Below, one piece after another: positions 42,371 through 51,395 of a stretch of 64,000 bases of DNA. Under the pieces are notes generated by a model. That model made no database searches. It saw only the letters and a program-made list of their open reading frames with translations, and was not told the DNA's origin. Position 1 is the stretch's first letter; each line of letters opens with the position of its first letter. The position numbers were made by a program, and so were the translations under genes. The DNA is from Clostridium sp031626875 (lineage in GTDB: Bacteria; Bacillota; Clostridia; Clostridiales; Clostridiaceae), in the NCBI RefSeq assembly GCF_031626875.1, contig NZ_JANDMF010000013.1:1-64000 (forward strand), written 5' to 3'.

Positions 42371-45201
42371 ATAGAAAATCCTTTTCTTTCAGCAACTCCC
42401 CATCCTTTTGACTTTCTCAAAGAGCTTATATACCCTCCAACTCTCCATATACTAATTATTTGTCTTGGTCCAAAGTTTTCAATAAATGAAAATAGTATTA
42501 GTATCATTACTTCCTTTATTGTGTAATAATTTGTTTCTTTTTCAGCTAAATATAAAGAAGATAATGAAATCATAATTCCCATTAATATAATACTAATAAA
42601 AAGAAGCATTACAATTTTCGCTCCTAAATATCCAAATATAGCAGATAACAAAACCATGCAATACCCTTGGAACTCAATTAATGGTCCTACCATTTCAAAT
42701 ATAAAAAAGTATGGAAAAGCAACCATACCAACTTTCCCATATGTAGGATTTCCAATAATAGCTCTATGATAGGTTAAAATATCAATAAGCCCTCTATGCC
42801 ATCTATCCCTCTGCTTTTTCAATGATTTATAACTTTCTGGTACTTCTGTCCAACAGTTTGCATTAAAGGCATATTTAATTTTGAATCTTATTTTTTTATC
42901 AATAAGATATTTAGTTAATCTAACTACAAGTTCCATGTCTTCTCCTACAGTATCTTTTAGAAATTTTCCACTACTTGTAAGATACCCTCCTATTTCAATA
43001 ATCCTATCCTTTTTAAATAATCCAAAAGCACCTGAAATAATTAAAAGACTTTCTATTTGCGCCCATCCAGCTCTCCCAGCCATAAATGCTCTTATATATT
43101 CAATATTTTGCAACCTTGCTAAATTGTTTTTTGGAATTCTAATATCTTCAAGTACCCCTTTATGGATTTTACATCCATTTATAGGCAATATATTTCCTCC
43201 TATTGCAGGACATTCAACTTCTTCATCTAACAATTGAGACGTTAACTTTAATAATGTGTCTGATTCTAATAGTGAATCTGCATCTATTCCACAAAAATAT
43301 TTTTTTTGAGATATATTTATTCCTGTATTTAGTGAGTCTGCTTTGCCTCCATTTTCTTTATCTACTATTGTAAGTTTGGGAATTGACTTATTTTTATATA
43401 TGCCCCTTATAGGTTTAGTTTTTAATTTTTCATATACAATAATATCTACTTTTTCAAGATTAAAATATTCAATTAATTTTTCAAGTGTATTGTCTTTCGA
43501 TCCATCATTAACAATTATCAATTCATAATCAGGATATTTTAAATTTAAAAGTGAATTTGCACTTTCAACAATAGTTGCTTCTTCATTAAAGGCAGGAGCA
43601 ATTATTGAAATATCTGGCATAATACCTTTTTTAAACAGAAAATTCACCTTCTTAATTTTCCAATACTTTGATTGCTTAAAAACCCCAACATAAGAAAACA
43701 ATAATATTATTATGTAGCTACTATTTAACACAAAAAAATAATATACAAGATAATAATTAAACTCTGCTATATAGATTTCTAATTGTTCATTAAATGGTGC
43801 TACATAAAGCAAGTCATTATGTCTTATTGAATATATTCCTGGAAAAACTATAATAAGAAATATAGCTAATAAATATAAAAATGCTACTATTTTTTTATTC
43901 TTTTTTTCATCAATTTCTTTTAACTCATGATTATACTTAATTAAATTGCATTTATTTAGTACATTTTCATTTAAATAAATGCTAAATTCTAATTTTAATT
44001 CCGGCTTTTTTTCTAGAACTTTTTTTAATATAGAAATAACCTGTTTTTCAATCTCTAAATCCTTATTTCTATTTAAAAAGCTAATGACTTCACTATTTTT
44101 TCCCATTAACATAATTTCTTTAATTGCATTGCTAATTAGTAATTTATCTTCTCCAGAAAGTTTTAATATTAAATATTCCATTCTAACGGATATAACTTCA
44201 GCTAAAGAATTTTTAATAGTTAAATTTTCTTGCTTATTGAATTCATAAATCAATATATTAATTTTTTCTGGTTTTTCTTCAAGAATTTTTGTAATTGCTA
44301 TAATCACATGTTTTTTTATCTTTTCTTCTTCAAGCATTGAAATCAAATTTAATATATTTTCATTTGAATAATTATTTCCAAGTGATTCTATTGCAATTCC
44401 ACGTATATATGGGTCCATATTATAAATATACTTATCACTATTTAATTCTGTAAAATATCCATCTGATAATGTTTTTGCTGCTTTTCGTTTAATAATTGAT
44501 TCTTCACCTTCACTCTCAATAAGTTTCACCAAATATTTACTTAACTCCTTGGTTGAAAATATACTTGCAAACCCTATTATTAGCTCTTTAATATAACTAT
44601 TATTGCTATCTTTCAATTCATCAATATATTTATATAATTCTACACCATACTCATATAGTAATTCTTGAGCTTTTTTTCGATACCAACTTGGAGCATCAGG
44701 TAAGGTATTAATAATTTTATAAATAGATTCTGAACTTCCTATATCAACCAATGAGTTAATTATGTATATCTTTATATGATAATCATCTTCTTTGCCTAGG
44801 ATATTCTCTAATGATTTTCTTGCTTCCTCAGTTGCTATAATACCTAAGTAAACTATAGCTTCTATTCTTCTATATTTTATTATAGAAGATAATCTTTTTA
44901 AAAAATGGGTTTCTATTTTATTCCTTTTAATTATTTCAACAAATTTTTCTTCTGTTTCTTTATCAAAATCAAAAATCTGCTTTAATTCTGAGAAGCGTTC
45001 TAGGAATAGTTTTCCATTCATTTTTGAATGAAATTCTTTCTTTGATATCATTTCATTAATAATGAAAGAATCTATTTTTTTAATTTTCTCTTCCTTTACT
45101 TTAAAATATTTCTTATTAAATAAAATTAAAGATAATAAAATTAAATTCACAATCATCATTAAGAAGGAAATATAGATTATTGTATTTAAATCTAAATCCA
45201 T
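42361..45201 (-). CDS. Membrane HEAT-repeat / GT2 polysaccharide synthase fusion
   Basis: This 946-residue protein begins with a membrane helix (about 8-28). Then comes a long cytoplasmic array of HEAT-like helical repeats (about 60-430). Two or three helices (about 436-508) lead into a processive-type GT2 domain (about 528-810) with PAFNEEATI, VNDGSKD, DAD (640-642), GED (753-755) and the QRDRW motif (797-801). More helices end the protein. The catalytic motifs are those of cellulose/poly-N-acetylglucosamine-type synthases, so it should polymerise and export a glycan from a nucleotide sugar. It starts 1 nt after the stop of the sensor gene, implying translational coupling. Confidence 0.88.
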   Translation of the reverse strand: MDLDLNTIIYISFLMMIVNLILLSLILFNKKYFKVKEEKIKKIDSFIINEMISKKEFHSKMNGKLFLERFSELKQIFDFDKETEEKFVEIIKRNKIETHFLKRLSSIIKYRRIEAIVYLGIIATEEARKSLENILGKEDDYHIKIYIINSLVDIGSSESIYKIINTLPDAPSWYRKKAQELLYEYGVELYKYIDELKDSNNSYIKELIIGFASIFSTKELSKYLVKLIESEGEESIIKRKAAKTLSDGYFTELNSDKYIYNMDPYIRGIAIESLGNNYSNENILNLISMLEEEKIKKHVIIAITKILEEKPEKINILIYEFNKQENLTIKNSLAEVISVRMEYLILKLSGEDKLLISNAIKEIMLMGKNSEVISFLNRNKDLEIEKQVISILKKVLEKKPELKLEFSIYLNENVLNKCNLIKYNHELKEIDEKKNKKIVAFLYLLAIFLIIVFPGIYSIRHNDLLYVAPFNEQLEIYIAEFNYYLVYYFFVLNSSYIIILLFSYVGVFKQSKYWKIKKVNFLFKKGIMPDISIIAPAFNEEATIVESANSLLNLKYPDYELIIVNDGSKDNTLEKLIEYFNLEKVDIIVYEKLKTKPIRGIYKNKSIPKLTIVDKENGGKADSLNTGINISQKKYFCGIDADSLLESDTLLKLTSQLLDEEVECPAIGGNILPINGCKIHKGVLEDIRIPKNNLARLQNIEYIRAFMAGRAGWAQIESLLIISGAFGLFKKDRIIEIGGYLTSSGKFLKDTVGEDMELVVRLTKYLIDKKIRFKIKYAFNANCWTEVPESYKSLKKQRDRWHRGLIDILTYHRAIIGNPTYGKVGMVAFPYFFIFEMVGPLIEFQGYCMVLLSAIFGYLGAKIVMLLFISIILMGIMISLSSLYLAEKETNYYTIKEVMILILFSFIENFGPRQIISIWRVGGYISSLRKSKGWGVAERKGFSMER

Positions 45202-45202
45202 T

Positions 45203-47215
45203 TTATCTCTCTGCTCCCTTTATCATATTTTTAGCAAATCCAATAACCTCCATAATCATATATGGTTTTTTAAAATAATAATCAATTTTTAAATCTATTG
45301 CTCTTTTTATTGTTTCTTTATCTTTTTGATGAGAAATAAGTATAAATGGAAGATTAGCTTTATTAGAGTAAAAAGACATCCTTTCCTTTATTAAAAAGCC
45401 ATCTAATTTAGGAAGCATCAGTTCAGAAATCACTATACTTATATCTTCCTTCTCTATCATCTTTAATGCTTCTAATCCATCCCTTGCTATTATTACTTCA
45501 AAATCTTCTTTTTCAAAGTAAATCTTTAAAATTTCTAAACTCATATTATCATTATCAACTAACAAAACTTTTTTTCTTTCAGAATTTGAATCTTCTGTTA
45601 ATGATTCACTACTCACTATATTTTTTCCTTTAGATCTAGCTGTTTTTAAACTATTAAGAGCAGAATTAAAAATAGTACTAGAGATTTTTTCAGTTGAATC
45701 CTCTGCATTTTCCAAATCTTTTAAATAAACCAATCCAATTGATACAGTTATACTTTCAATAAAACTTTCAGATTTAGCCACATTTTTTCGTATAATTTCT
45801 GCTATATTTATTGCTTCACTCTTATTCACATCTATCATATAATACCCAAACATTGATCCATGCAACCTAAATATTTCATGGTTTTCATTCTTATAATTCT
45901 TTAGAAAATAGGCAAGATTTTTTATAGTTTCATTTCCAATTTCTCTTCCATACTTAAAATTTATTTCAGTCATGTTATCTATAGTAATTAACAATAGGGC
46001 AGAATTTTTATGTTTATCGAAAGTTATTTCCAAATAATCTAGGAAAAAAGCTTCATTATATAATCCTGAAATAGGATCAACAGTAAATTTATCCTGTATT
46101 TTTTTCACATCTTCTTTTAATTCTTTGTTTATTTCTATTAACTTTTTATTTTTTTCACTAAGATGTATTGCCTTTTTTCTTCCTTCAGCTATTTTAGAAC
46201 TTACTATTTCAGGCAATAAAACATCATATTCTTTTGATATTTTATGTGCAAAAGGTTCCATAATAGTTAAAAAATTAATCCCTTTTTCTTTATACAAAGC
46301 TTCAAAAATTTTATTCCAAAGTTCTTGTCCAGTAAAATTAGAATCCTCTATTTCTCCTGTTACCTCATTTAATTTTATTCCCACATTTATAAGAATTCTA
46401 TTTATCTCTTCTTTTTGCAAAACAGAACAAAGTCTCTTTATCACTTCATTACAAATCCCTAAATATTCATCCTTCTTTGATATTATCTTTTTTATAGGAT
46501 TTAAAAAAGTTCCACATTCTAAATCTCTAAGTACTTTGATATAAGTTTTTATATTATCCTGAATTATACATCCATGTTGAGGGGCTATCTGCTTAATATC
46601 CATCATCAATAGGTTTTCCATCACTGGTCTCAAAATTTCATTTCCAGGCATGTAATGTTCATGAAAAGCTTTTATTGATTCTATATACTCCTCTTTTGCA
46701 AACAAACTCCAATTACTACTGTTAAATGCTCCAAATAAATCACTTGAAAACAATATCTTAGTGTTAGTATCATATGTTGTTATAGCTCCTGAAAAATGTA
46801 AATATGGTGTTGAAATAAACTTCAAAATCCTTCCTGATGATAATGTTAACTTATAATCATTTTCATCTACAATATAATATTCAGATTTTATACCATAATA
46901 CCTAATTATTAAAGTAGTCCTCCAATGTGTTACTATTTTTGCCTTTAATCCTTTCTTTTCAAATAGAGGTACACTTGCACAAAGGTCTGGGTCTTGATGA
47001 TGAAGTATTACATATTTAATATTGTTTAATGGTATCAATTCTATAACATTAGAATATACAACATCAAAATCCAATACTGAGCCAGGATCAATAAGAACAC
47101 CTTCTTCATTATCTATAATAAGATATGGATTGCAATTAAGCTCATTATTCTTTGGTATCTCTCCTACCCAGTAGACCCCATCTGCAAGCTCTACATTTTT
47201 TAATTCATTTTTCAT
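45203..47215 (-). CDS. Di-iron MBL-fold (ODP) sensor - degenerate GGDEF - receiver protein
   Basis: This 670-residue signalling protein has three visible domains. Residues 1-225 are a metallo-beta-lactamase fold of the flavodiiron/ODP type, with a complete ligand set: His73, Asp75, Asp77 (HQDPD), His140, Asp159 and His214. Residues about 376-535 are a GGDEF-like domain whose active-site motif reads HGSMF (452-456), so it is unlikely to make c-di-GMP. Residues about 548-670 are a receiver with acidic pair Asp554/Asp556 and Lys650, but the phosphoacceptor position is Glu598 (SELMLP). It probably senses oxygen or NO and controls the GT2 synthase encoded next. Confidence 0.85.
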   Translation of the reverse strand: MKNELKNVELADGVYWVGEIPKNNELNCNPYLIIDNEEGVLIDPGSVLDFDVVYSNVIELIPLNNIKYVILHHQDPDLCASVPLFEKKGLKAKIVTHWRTTLIIRYYGIKSEYYIVDENDYKLTLSSGRILKFISTPYLHFSGAITTYDTNTKILFSSDLFGAFNSSNWSLFAKEEYIESIKAFHEHYMPGNEILRPVMENLLMMDIKQIAPQHGCIIQDNIKTYIKVLRDLECGTFLNPIKKIISKKDEYLGICNEVIKRLCSVLQKEEINRILINVGIKLNEVTGEIEDSNFTGQELWNKIFEALYKEKGINFLTIMEPFAHKISKEYDVLLPEIVSSKIAEGRKKAIHLSEKNKKLIEINKELKEDVKKIQDKFTVDPISGLYNEAFFLDYLEITFDKHKNSALLLITIDNMTEINFKYGREIGNETIKNLAYFLKNYKNENHEIFRLHGSMFGYYMIDVNKSEAINIAEIIRKNVAKSESFIESITVSIGLVYLKDLENAEDSTEKISSTIFNSALNSLKTARSKGKNIVSSESLTEDSNSERKKVLLVDNDNMSLEILKIYFEKEDFEVIIARDGLEALKMIEKEDISIVISELMLPKLDGFLIKERMSFYSNKANLPFILISHQKDKETIKRAIDLKIDYYFKKPYMIMEVIGFAKNMIKGAER

Positions 47216-47394
47216 AATAATGTACCTCGAATACGCTTATTATCTTAATTATGTAAATATATATTCTATTGTATAATTTGCACAGTAAACAGCTACAATA
47301 TGTATATCTATATAAAAAATATTATGAAAATCATATTAAGTAAAATTTTCTATTGTATAAGTGTTAAAAGCACATTATCAAAGGAGACACAGTT
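47216..47394. other. Divergent promoter region of the sensor-synthase and secreted hydrolase genes
   Basis: This is a 179-bp AT-rich gap between head-to-head genes. TATA-like boxes occur on both strands (for example near 47260-47275) but none could be fixed with a convincing -35. Confidence 0.4.
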
Positions 47395-48306
47395 ATGAAA
47401 CTTTCAAGACTCTTTTTAATCATTTTGTTAATTGGGATTTTTTTCGTACCAGAACAGAATATTGTTAATGCAACACTTTTTAACTCAAAAAAAAGACTAA
47501 TGAATTCTACAAATTTTTCTACTTGGCTTTGGAATACAAATGAAATCATAAATAATTCAGACAATATAATTGATTTTTTATCAGAAAATAAGGTTAAGAC
47601 TTTATATCTTCAAATTGACTATAATTTAGATTATGATCATTATAATAACTTTATTAATAAAGCTTATGAAAATAATATAATAGTTGAAGCTTTAGATGGT
47701 TCCCCTGCTTGGGTATCTCCAGATGGAACCTTGCTTCAAAATAATTTTTTTCATTGGCTTAATGATTATCAAAAAAACTCACCAATAAATGCTAGATTTA
47801 AAGGTGTTCATCTTGATGTTGAACCTTATGGATATGATGAATACAACATTAATCAAGATGAGGTGATATCTAGATTTCAAGATTGTTTGCTAAAATCAAA
47901 AGATATTTGTAACCAACTTAACTTAAATTTAGCTATTGATATTCCTTTTTGGTTTAATGAAGTGGAATTTAACACATCTTACGGAAATGGAAATCTTGCA
48001 GAATGGATATTTAAGAATATAAAATCAATTTCAATTATGTCATATAGAGATACTGCAAATGGAGATAATGGTATCATTAAGATTACTAAAAACGAAATAA
48101 ATTTAGCTAAGAGATATAATGTAAAATCAACTTTAGCTATTGAAACCACTGATGTAAATGATGGTACACACCTTACTTTCTTTGATCAAGGACAAAATTA
48201 TATGTATAAAGAGTTAAATAAAGTTTATCTAAACTACAAAACTAATTCTTCTTTTAATGGATTTTCTATTCATTCTTTAGAGAGTTGGATTAATATGAAA
48301 AGTTAA
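47395..48306 (+). CDS. Secreted TIM-barrel glycosidase-like protein
   Basis: This 303-residue protein has a signal peptide (about 1-26, ending VNA). The body resembles a (beta/alpha)8 glycosidase: early strand VKTLYLQIDY, then FKGVHLDVEPYGYDE with Asp141 and Glu143 at a strand end as in GH18-like or GHL-type enzymes, then LAIDIPFW, SIMSYRD and STLAIETTD strands. No CAZy family can be named with confidence. It is divergent from the sensor/GT2 operon, and polysaccharide synthase loci often carry a dedicated hydrolase (BcsZ, PgaB), which suggests it trims or releases the polymer. Confidence 0.72.
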   Translation: MKLSRLFLIILLIGIFFVPEQNIVNATLFNSKKRLMNSTNFSTWLWNTNEIINNSDNIIDFLSENKVKTLYLQIDYNLDYDHYNNFINKAYENNIIVEALDGSPAWVSPDGTLLQNNFFHWLNDYQKNSPINARFKGVHLDVEPYGYDEYNINQDEVISRFQDCLLKSKDICNQLNLNLAIDIPFWFNEVEFNTSYGNGNLAEWIFKNIKSISIMSYRDTANGDNGIIKITKNEINLAKRYNVKSTLAIETTDVNDGTHLTFFDQGQNYMYKELNKVYLNYKTNSSFNGFSIHSLESWINMKS

Positions 48307-48369
48307 TTGTTATATTTTTGTATAAAAAAAATAGTAATGTCAATAATACTAATAACCACACAATTTAAT

Positions 48370-48409
48370 AAAAGGCAATAAACTCTTAAATAGATGTTTA
48401 TTGCCTTTT
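48370..48409. terminator. Bidirectional terminator
   Basis: A perfect 14-bp stem (AAAAGGCAATAAAC with GTTTATTGCCTTTT) with a 12-nt loop lies 64 bp after the TIM-barrel gene. Confidence 0.85.
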
Positions 48410-48552
48410 ATTATTTTATATACACTTTTCTCTATTCTTATAATTATTAACTTAAAACAGATTGTTATTTACCACTCATTGGATTTTCTAGAATAACTTG
48501 ATTTATATTCTAGCATACGATTACATATGGAACTTTACTCATTTATTTACAC

Positions 48553-49035
48553 TTACTTATTTGGCATAAAGAAACATAAACAATAACAATAACCTCTTAC
48601 AAAGTTCACATCTAGCTCTTCATTTAGCTGTTCTTCTAGCATCCCTTTAAAAGCCATGCACAAAGCACTAAATTCATCCATCCCCTTTGGTGCAATTATT
48701 TCTTCTTTAATTGTTGTACTCTCGATATTCACCAATCCATCTCTCCAACCATCTAAAAAGATTCTATATATTCTCTTTGTTGGTTCAATATCTAGCTGAG
48801 AGTATAAATCTATAAAAATATCTCTTATTGTACTTTCTGGAAGATCTCCAATATATTCTTCTTGTTCTTCTCCTATTTCTTGCACTTCTTCTATTTCTTG
48901 TGCTTCACTCAAATCTTTTTTTTGATTATCTTTAGGGCCAATACTTTCAATATAATTTGCATTATAGTCTGCATTATCATCACTATCTTCTTCATTATTG
49001 CCCAATAAAACATCCATAAATTTTTTAAAATTCAT
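48553..49035 (-). CDS. Hypothetical acidic protein
   Basis: This is a soluble protein of about 160 residues. Residues about 12-70 are very acidic with Glu-rich repeats (EEVQEIGEEQEE) and are probably disordered. The C-terminal 90 residues look folded and helical (DIFIDLYSQLD, YRIFLDGWRDGL, FSALCMAFKGMLEEQ) and end in a Cys pair (YCYCLCFF). No family was recognised; a spore or coat role is possible from the neighbours. An AGGAGG site eight bases upstream fixes ATG 49035. Confidence 0.7.
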   Translation of the reverse strand: MNFKKFMDVLLGNNEEDSDDNADYNANYIESIGPKDNQKKDLSEAQEIEEVQEIGEEQEEYIGDLPESTIRDIFIDLYSQLDIEPTKRIYRIFLDGWRDGLVNIESTTIKEEIIAPKGMDEFSALCMAFKGMLEEQLNEELDVNFVRGYCYCLCFFMPNK

Positions 49036-49410
49036 ATTATTTCCTCCTTTGTTCCCCAAACTCTTCTTTTGTCTAATTTAATTATTCCTCAAAGCTAGTA
49101 CACATTTTTTTGTTGAACTATATTCTTGTTAAAAAGCATTTTTAACATTATAATCTGCTCTTCACATTTCTAATGTAATTTCAATTTAATAAAACAATTA
49201 TTAAAATAACAACAAATTTATTAATAAAAATATTAATCCAACAAGTTTGTTTCTGTTAAATATAATAATATTTTATCATATTATTAGTGTAATTGTAAAC
49301 ACAATATCGTTTTCATTATTTCTTTTTCAATCTAACAATTTAGTTTATATTTAGAACAATGTACATATTATTAACATTTTTCTAAATCACACATTTTAAC
49401 ATAAAAAAAT
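49036..49410. other. Intergenic stretch without a gene
   Basis: Strongly AT-rich, no ORF with a ribosome site. It should hold the promoter of the acidic-protein gene at its left end. Nothing else was recognised. Confidence 0.4.
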
Positions 49411-49459
49411 AAAAACACAAAAATTATTTACTCATAGAAGTAATCATTTTTGTGTTTTT
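49411..49459 (-). terminator. Terminator after cotF-like gene
   Basis: A 14-bp perfect stem (AAAAACACAAAAAT with ATTTTTGTGTTTTT) encloses a 21-nt loop, 14 bp after the gene end. Confidence 0.75.
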
Positions 49460-49472
49460 ATAATATTAGCTA

Positions 49473-49934
49473 TTATTGAATATTATACATTCCCTTACTA
49501 TCCATATACTTAAATATAGCTTCTCCATGTTTTTGCTCTTCCTTTTGTATATGATTTAGCACATCACGAACTTCTGTATCTTTAAATTCAAAAATAGCTG
49601 TATCATAAGCTCCAGATACATATTTTTCTGTCATCAGCAAATCAGAACATATTTCCTTATCTGAAAAATTACCTGCTGCACTTTGTGTACTATTTGAAAC
49701 TTGTGCAGTATTTTGATTTTGTTGTTGGTTAATTTGTGGAACAGTGCCACTTAATAATTGATTAATAGTGTCAAGATGACTTCTTTCAATTTGTTCATTA
49801 TTCTTACATATTTGCTTTAATTGAATATCTTTTGCTTGATTTGCATAGTTAGAATACTTTTCTATGCAAGTTTCTTCATGACTTTTTTGATCTTCTAATA
49901 ATAGTCTTTCTTTTTGAGTTAAATTTATTTGCAA
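49473..49934 (-). CDS. CotF-type spore coat protein
   Basis: This 153-residue protein has a ferritin-like helical pair typical of the coat F family: LTQKERLLLEDQKSHEETC at the N-terminus and DKEICSDLLMTEKYVSGAYDTAIFEF with KEEQKHGEAIFKYM in the C-terminal half. A Gln/Asn-rich linker (QQQNQNTAQ) separates them. It is expected in the spore coat. The start is TTG 49934, eight bases after GGAGGTG; no ATG fits the ribosome site. The next gene upstream is also ferritin-like, suggesting a coat or spore cluster. Confidence 0.82.
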   Translation of the reverse strand: MQINLTQKERLLLEDQKSHEETCIEKYSNYANQAKDIQLKQICKNNEQIERSHLDTINQLLSGTVPQINQQQNQNTAQVSNSTQSAAGNFSDKEICSDLLMTEKYVSGAYDTAIFEFKDTEVRDVLNHIQKEEQKHGEAIFKYMDSKGMYNIQ

Positions 49935-50051
49935 AATAAAACACCTCCAATTCTATTTTGTTTAAATTTCATTTTTATATTCATAGCAATTACTACCATA
50001 AATCACCATTATCAGTTTAATCTTTGTGAATCTTCGCCCTAAAATTCTTAT

Positions 50052-50092
50052 AAAAAAAAAGATAAGCTGCTATAAAAAATAACAAGCTTATC
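50052..50092 (-). terminator. Strong minus-strand terminator
   Basis: An 8-bp stem (GATAAGCT with AGCTTATC) and a 16-nt loop are followed by nine T on the minus strand. It ends transcripts coming from the structured patch at 50111-50270 or from the ferritin-like gene. Confidence 0.8.
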
Positions 50093-50110
50093 CCATATAA
50101 AGTGAAACTT

Positions 50111-50270
50111 TTCAGGTGGAGTTTTAACTCCACCTGAATTTAGTTGAACTTATACCCTCAAGGGGCACCCAGTCCAGGAGCGTGCAACCGTTAATCCCAC
50201 TTGAAGAAAGATGAGTGTTATGGATGCTAGCTATTGGATAAAATCACTTTTAAAAATTTAATTATTGAAT
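50111..50270 (-). ncRNA. Structured non-coding patch, possible IS200/IS605 (tnpB) 3' remnant or omega-RNA
   Basis: This island is noticeably richer in GC than its surroundings. It has a perfect 13-bp inverted repeat with a 2-nt loop (50111-50138) and a stretch with GGGTGCCCC and TTGAGGG words on the minus strand, ending near GTTCAAC, and a strong minus-strand terminator follows at 50052. A short open minus-strand frame reads HLSSSGINGC near 50180-50220, reminiscent of TnpB C-termini, and IS605-type right ends carry guide-RNA scaffolds in just this place. The assignment is tentative; it could instead be another structured RNA. Confidence 0.35.
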
Positions 50271-50286
50271 TGATTTAACAATCATC

Positions 50287-51243
50287 TTAATAATCAAAGT
50301 ATCTGCTCATCCTACTTAATCTTAATAACTTAGAGCTTCCTGTTTTCTTCCACTCTTCAACTTGATCAATAGCTTCTTTTGGTGTCATTCCTGTTCCAAC
50401 AAGTACTCCTAGTATTATATATTTTTGATATAAATGTTCATTATTAATACCTTCCTTAGTCTCTTCCATAGCAAGACTAACCAATGGTGTAATATATTTA
50501 ACCCAATCATCTGGTGTATACTCCGATGTATCTTCTCTTATCACATTTCTCTTCATAGATGAACCAGGAGTTGTTCCTTGTGTTTGTGTACCACCTATCA
50601 TATTTCCACTCATAGATGTGCCTGGTGTCATTCCTTGCATCTGTGGTCCACCTGTCATATTTCCACCCATAGATGTACCTGGTATCATTCCTTGCATCTG
50701 TGGTCCACTTGTCATATCTCCACTCATAGATGTGCCTGGTGTCATTCCTTGCATCTGTGGTCCACCTGTCATATTTCCACTCATAGATGTATTATTGTTC
50801 ATGCTATTTAAAGTAAATAGATAATTGTATTTTGAAGCATGTTTTAATTCATCTGTAATTATATCAAATAACATATCTCTATATATTTCTCTAGGTAATC
50901 TTCTTCTTATAGCTCTATACCTTTCTACTGCACTTAGTTCTCCAAATAAAGCTCTTTTTATCCCCTCTAAATATGATTCAGGTGATTGAAATTTTTCTTC
51001 TTCACCTTGTGGAATTTCCATTCCTGTAAAGTCTTTGTACATTCTTCTAAATAACATATTGTGTCTACGTTCATCATCTCTTATAGAACTTATTATTTGT
51101 TTTTCATCATTAGTTGGAGCTTGACTAATTAAATAGTCATAAAACAACTCATCTTCTCTTTCTCCTTGGACTCCTTTCATTATACCTTCAAGAGTTTCCT
51201 TCATTTTGGGATTGACATTCATTTGGTTATTATACTGTTCCAT
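50287..51243 (-). CDS. Ferritin-like protein with Met/Gly-rich tandem repeats
   Basis: This 318-residue protein has an N-terminal four-helix ferritin-like domain (about 10-148), with Glu/His pairs in GEREDELFYDYL, DDERRHNMLFRRMY, LFGELSAVERYRAI and ITDELKHASKYNYL that could bind a di-metal centre. Residues about 150-230 are four to five copies of a 19-residue Met/Gly/Pro unit (PGTSMSGNMTGGPQMQGMT). The C-terminal 80 residues (PDDWVKYITPLV to the end) form a separate helical domain. It is probably a spore-associated protein given the CotF-type neighbour; the metal chemistry is untested. ATG 51243 or TTG 51246 is the start. Confidence 0.8.
   Translation of the reverse strand: MEQYNNQMNVNPKMKETLEGIMKGVQGEREDELFYDYLISQAPTNDEKQIISSIRDDERRHNMLFRRMYKDFTGMEIPQGEEEKFQSPESYLEGIKRALFGELSAVERYRAIRRRLPREIYRDMLFDIITDELKHASKYNYLFTLNSMNNNTSMSGNMTGGPQMQGMTPGTSMSGDMTSGPQMQGMIPGTSMGGNMTGGPQMQGMTPGTSMSGNMIGGTQTQGTTPGSSMKRNVIREDTSEYTPDDWVKYITPLVSLAMEETKEGINNEHLYQKYIILGVLVGTGMTPKEAIDQVEEWKKTGSSKLLRLSRMSRYFDY
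50575..50805. repeat. 57-bp in-frame tandem repeat, about four copies
   Basis: The unit (for example starting ccacctgtcatatttccac) recurs every 57 bp with a few substitutions, encoding the 19-residue Met/Gly-rich repeat. Similarity between copies is high, suggesting recent expansion. Confidence 0.9.
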
Positions 51244-51395
51244 CAAAATTTTACTATTCTCCTAGAAATAATTAATACACTTCTATTTTATTAATTTTAT
51301 ACTAATTGGTGAATTTTTGTACTATATTAAATCTATATATTTATTGATTGAAGCACATAATAAATAATGAAATTTGCTAAGTATGGAGGTAAAAA

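Noticed and set aside
50160..50260. Thiamine or c-di-GMP riboswitch suggested by GGGTGCCCC/TTGAGGG words
   Set aside because: The remaining conserved elements of either riboswitch are missing, and no suitable gene follows.
50578..50824. Plus-strand frames with Cys/His-rich or Pro/Ile-rich repeats
   Set aside because: They are the antisense readings of the 57-bp repeat in the ferritin-like gene; no ribosome site.
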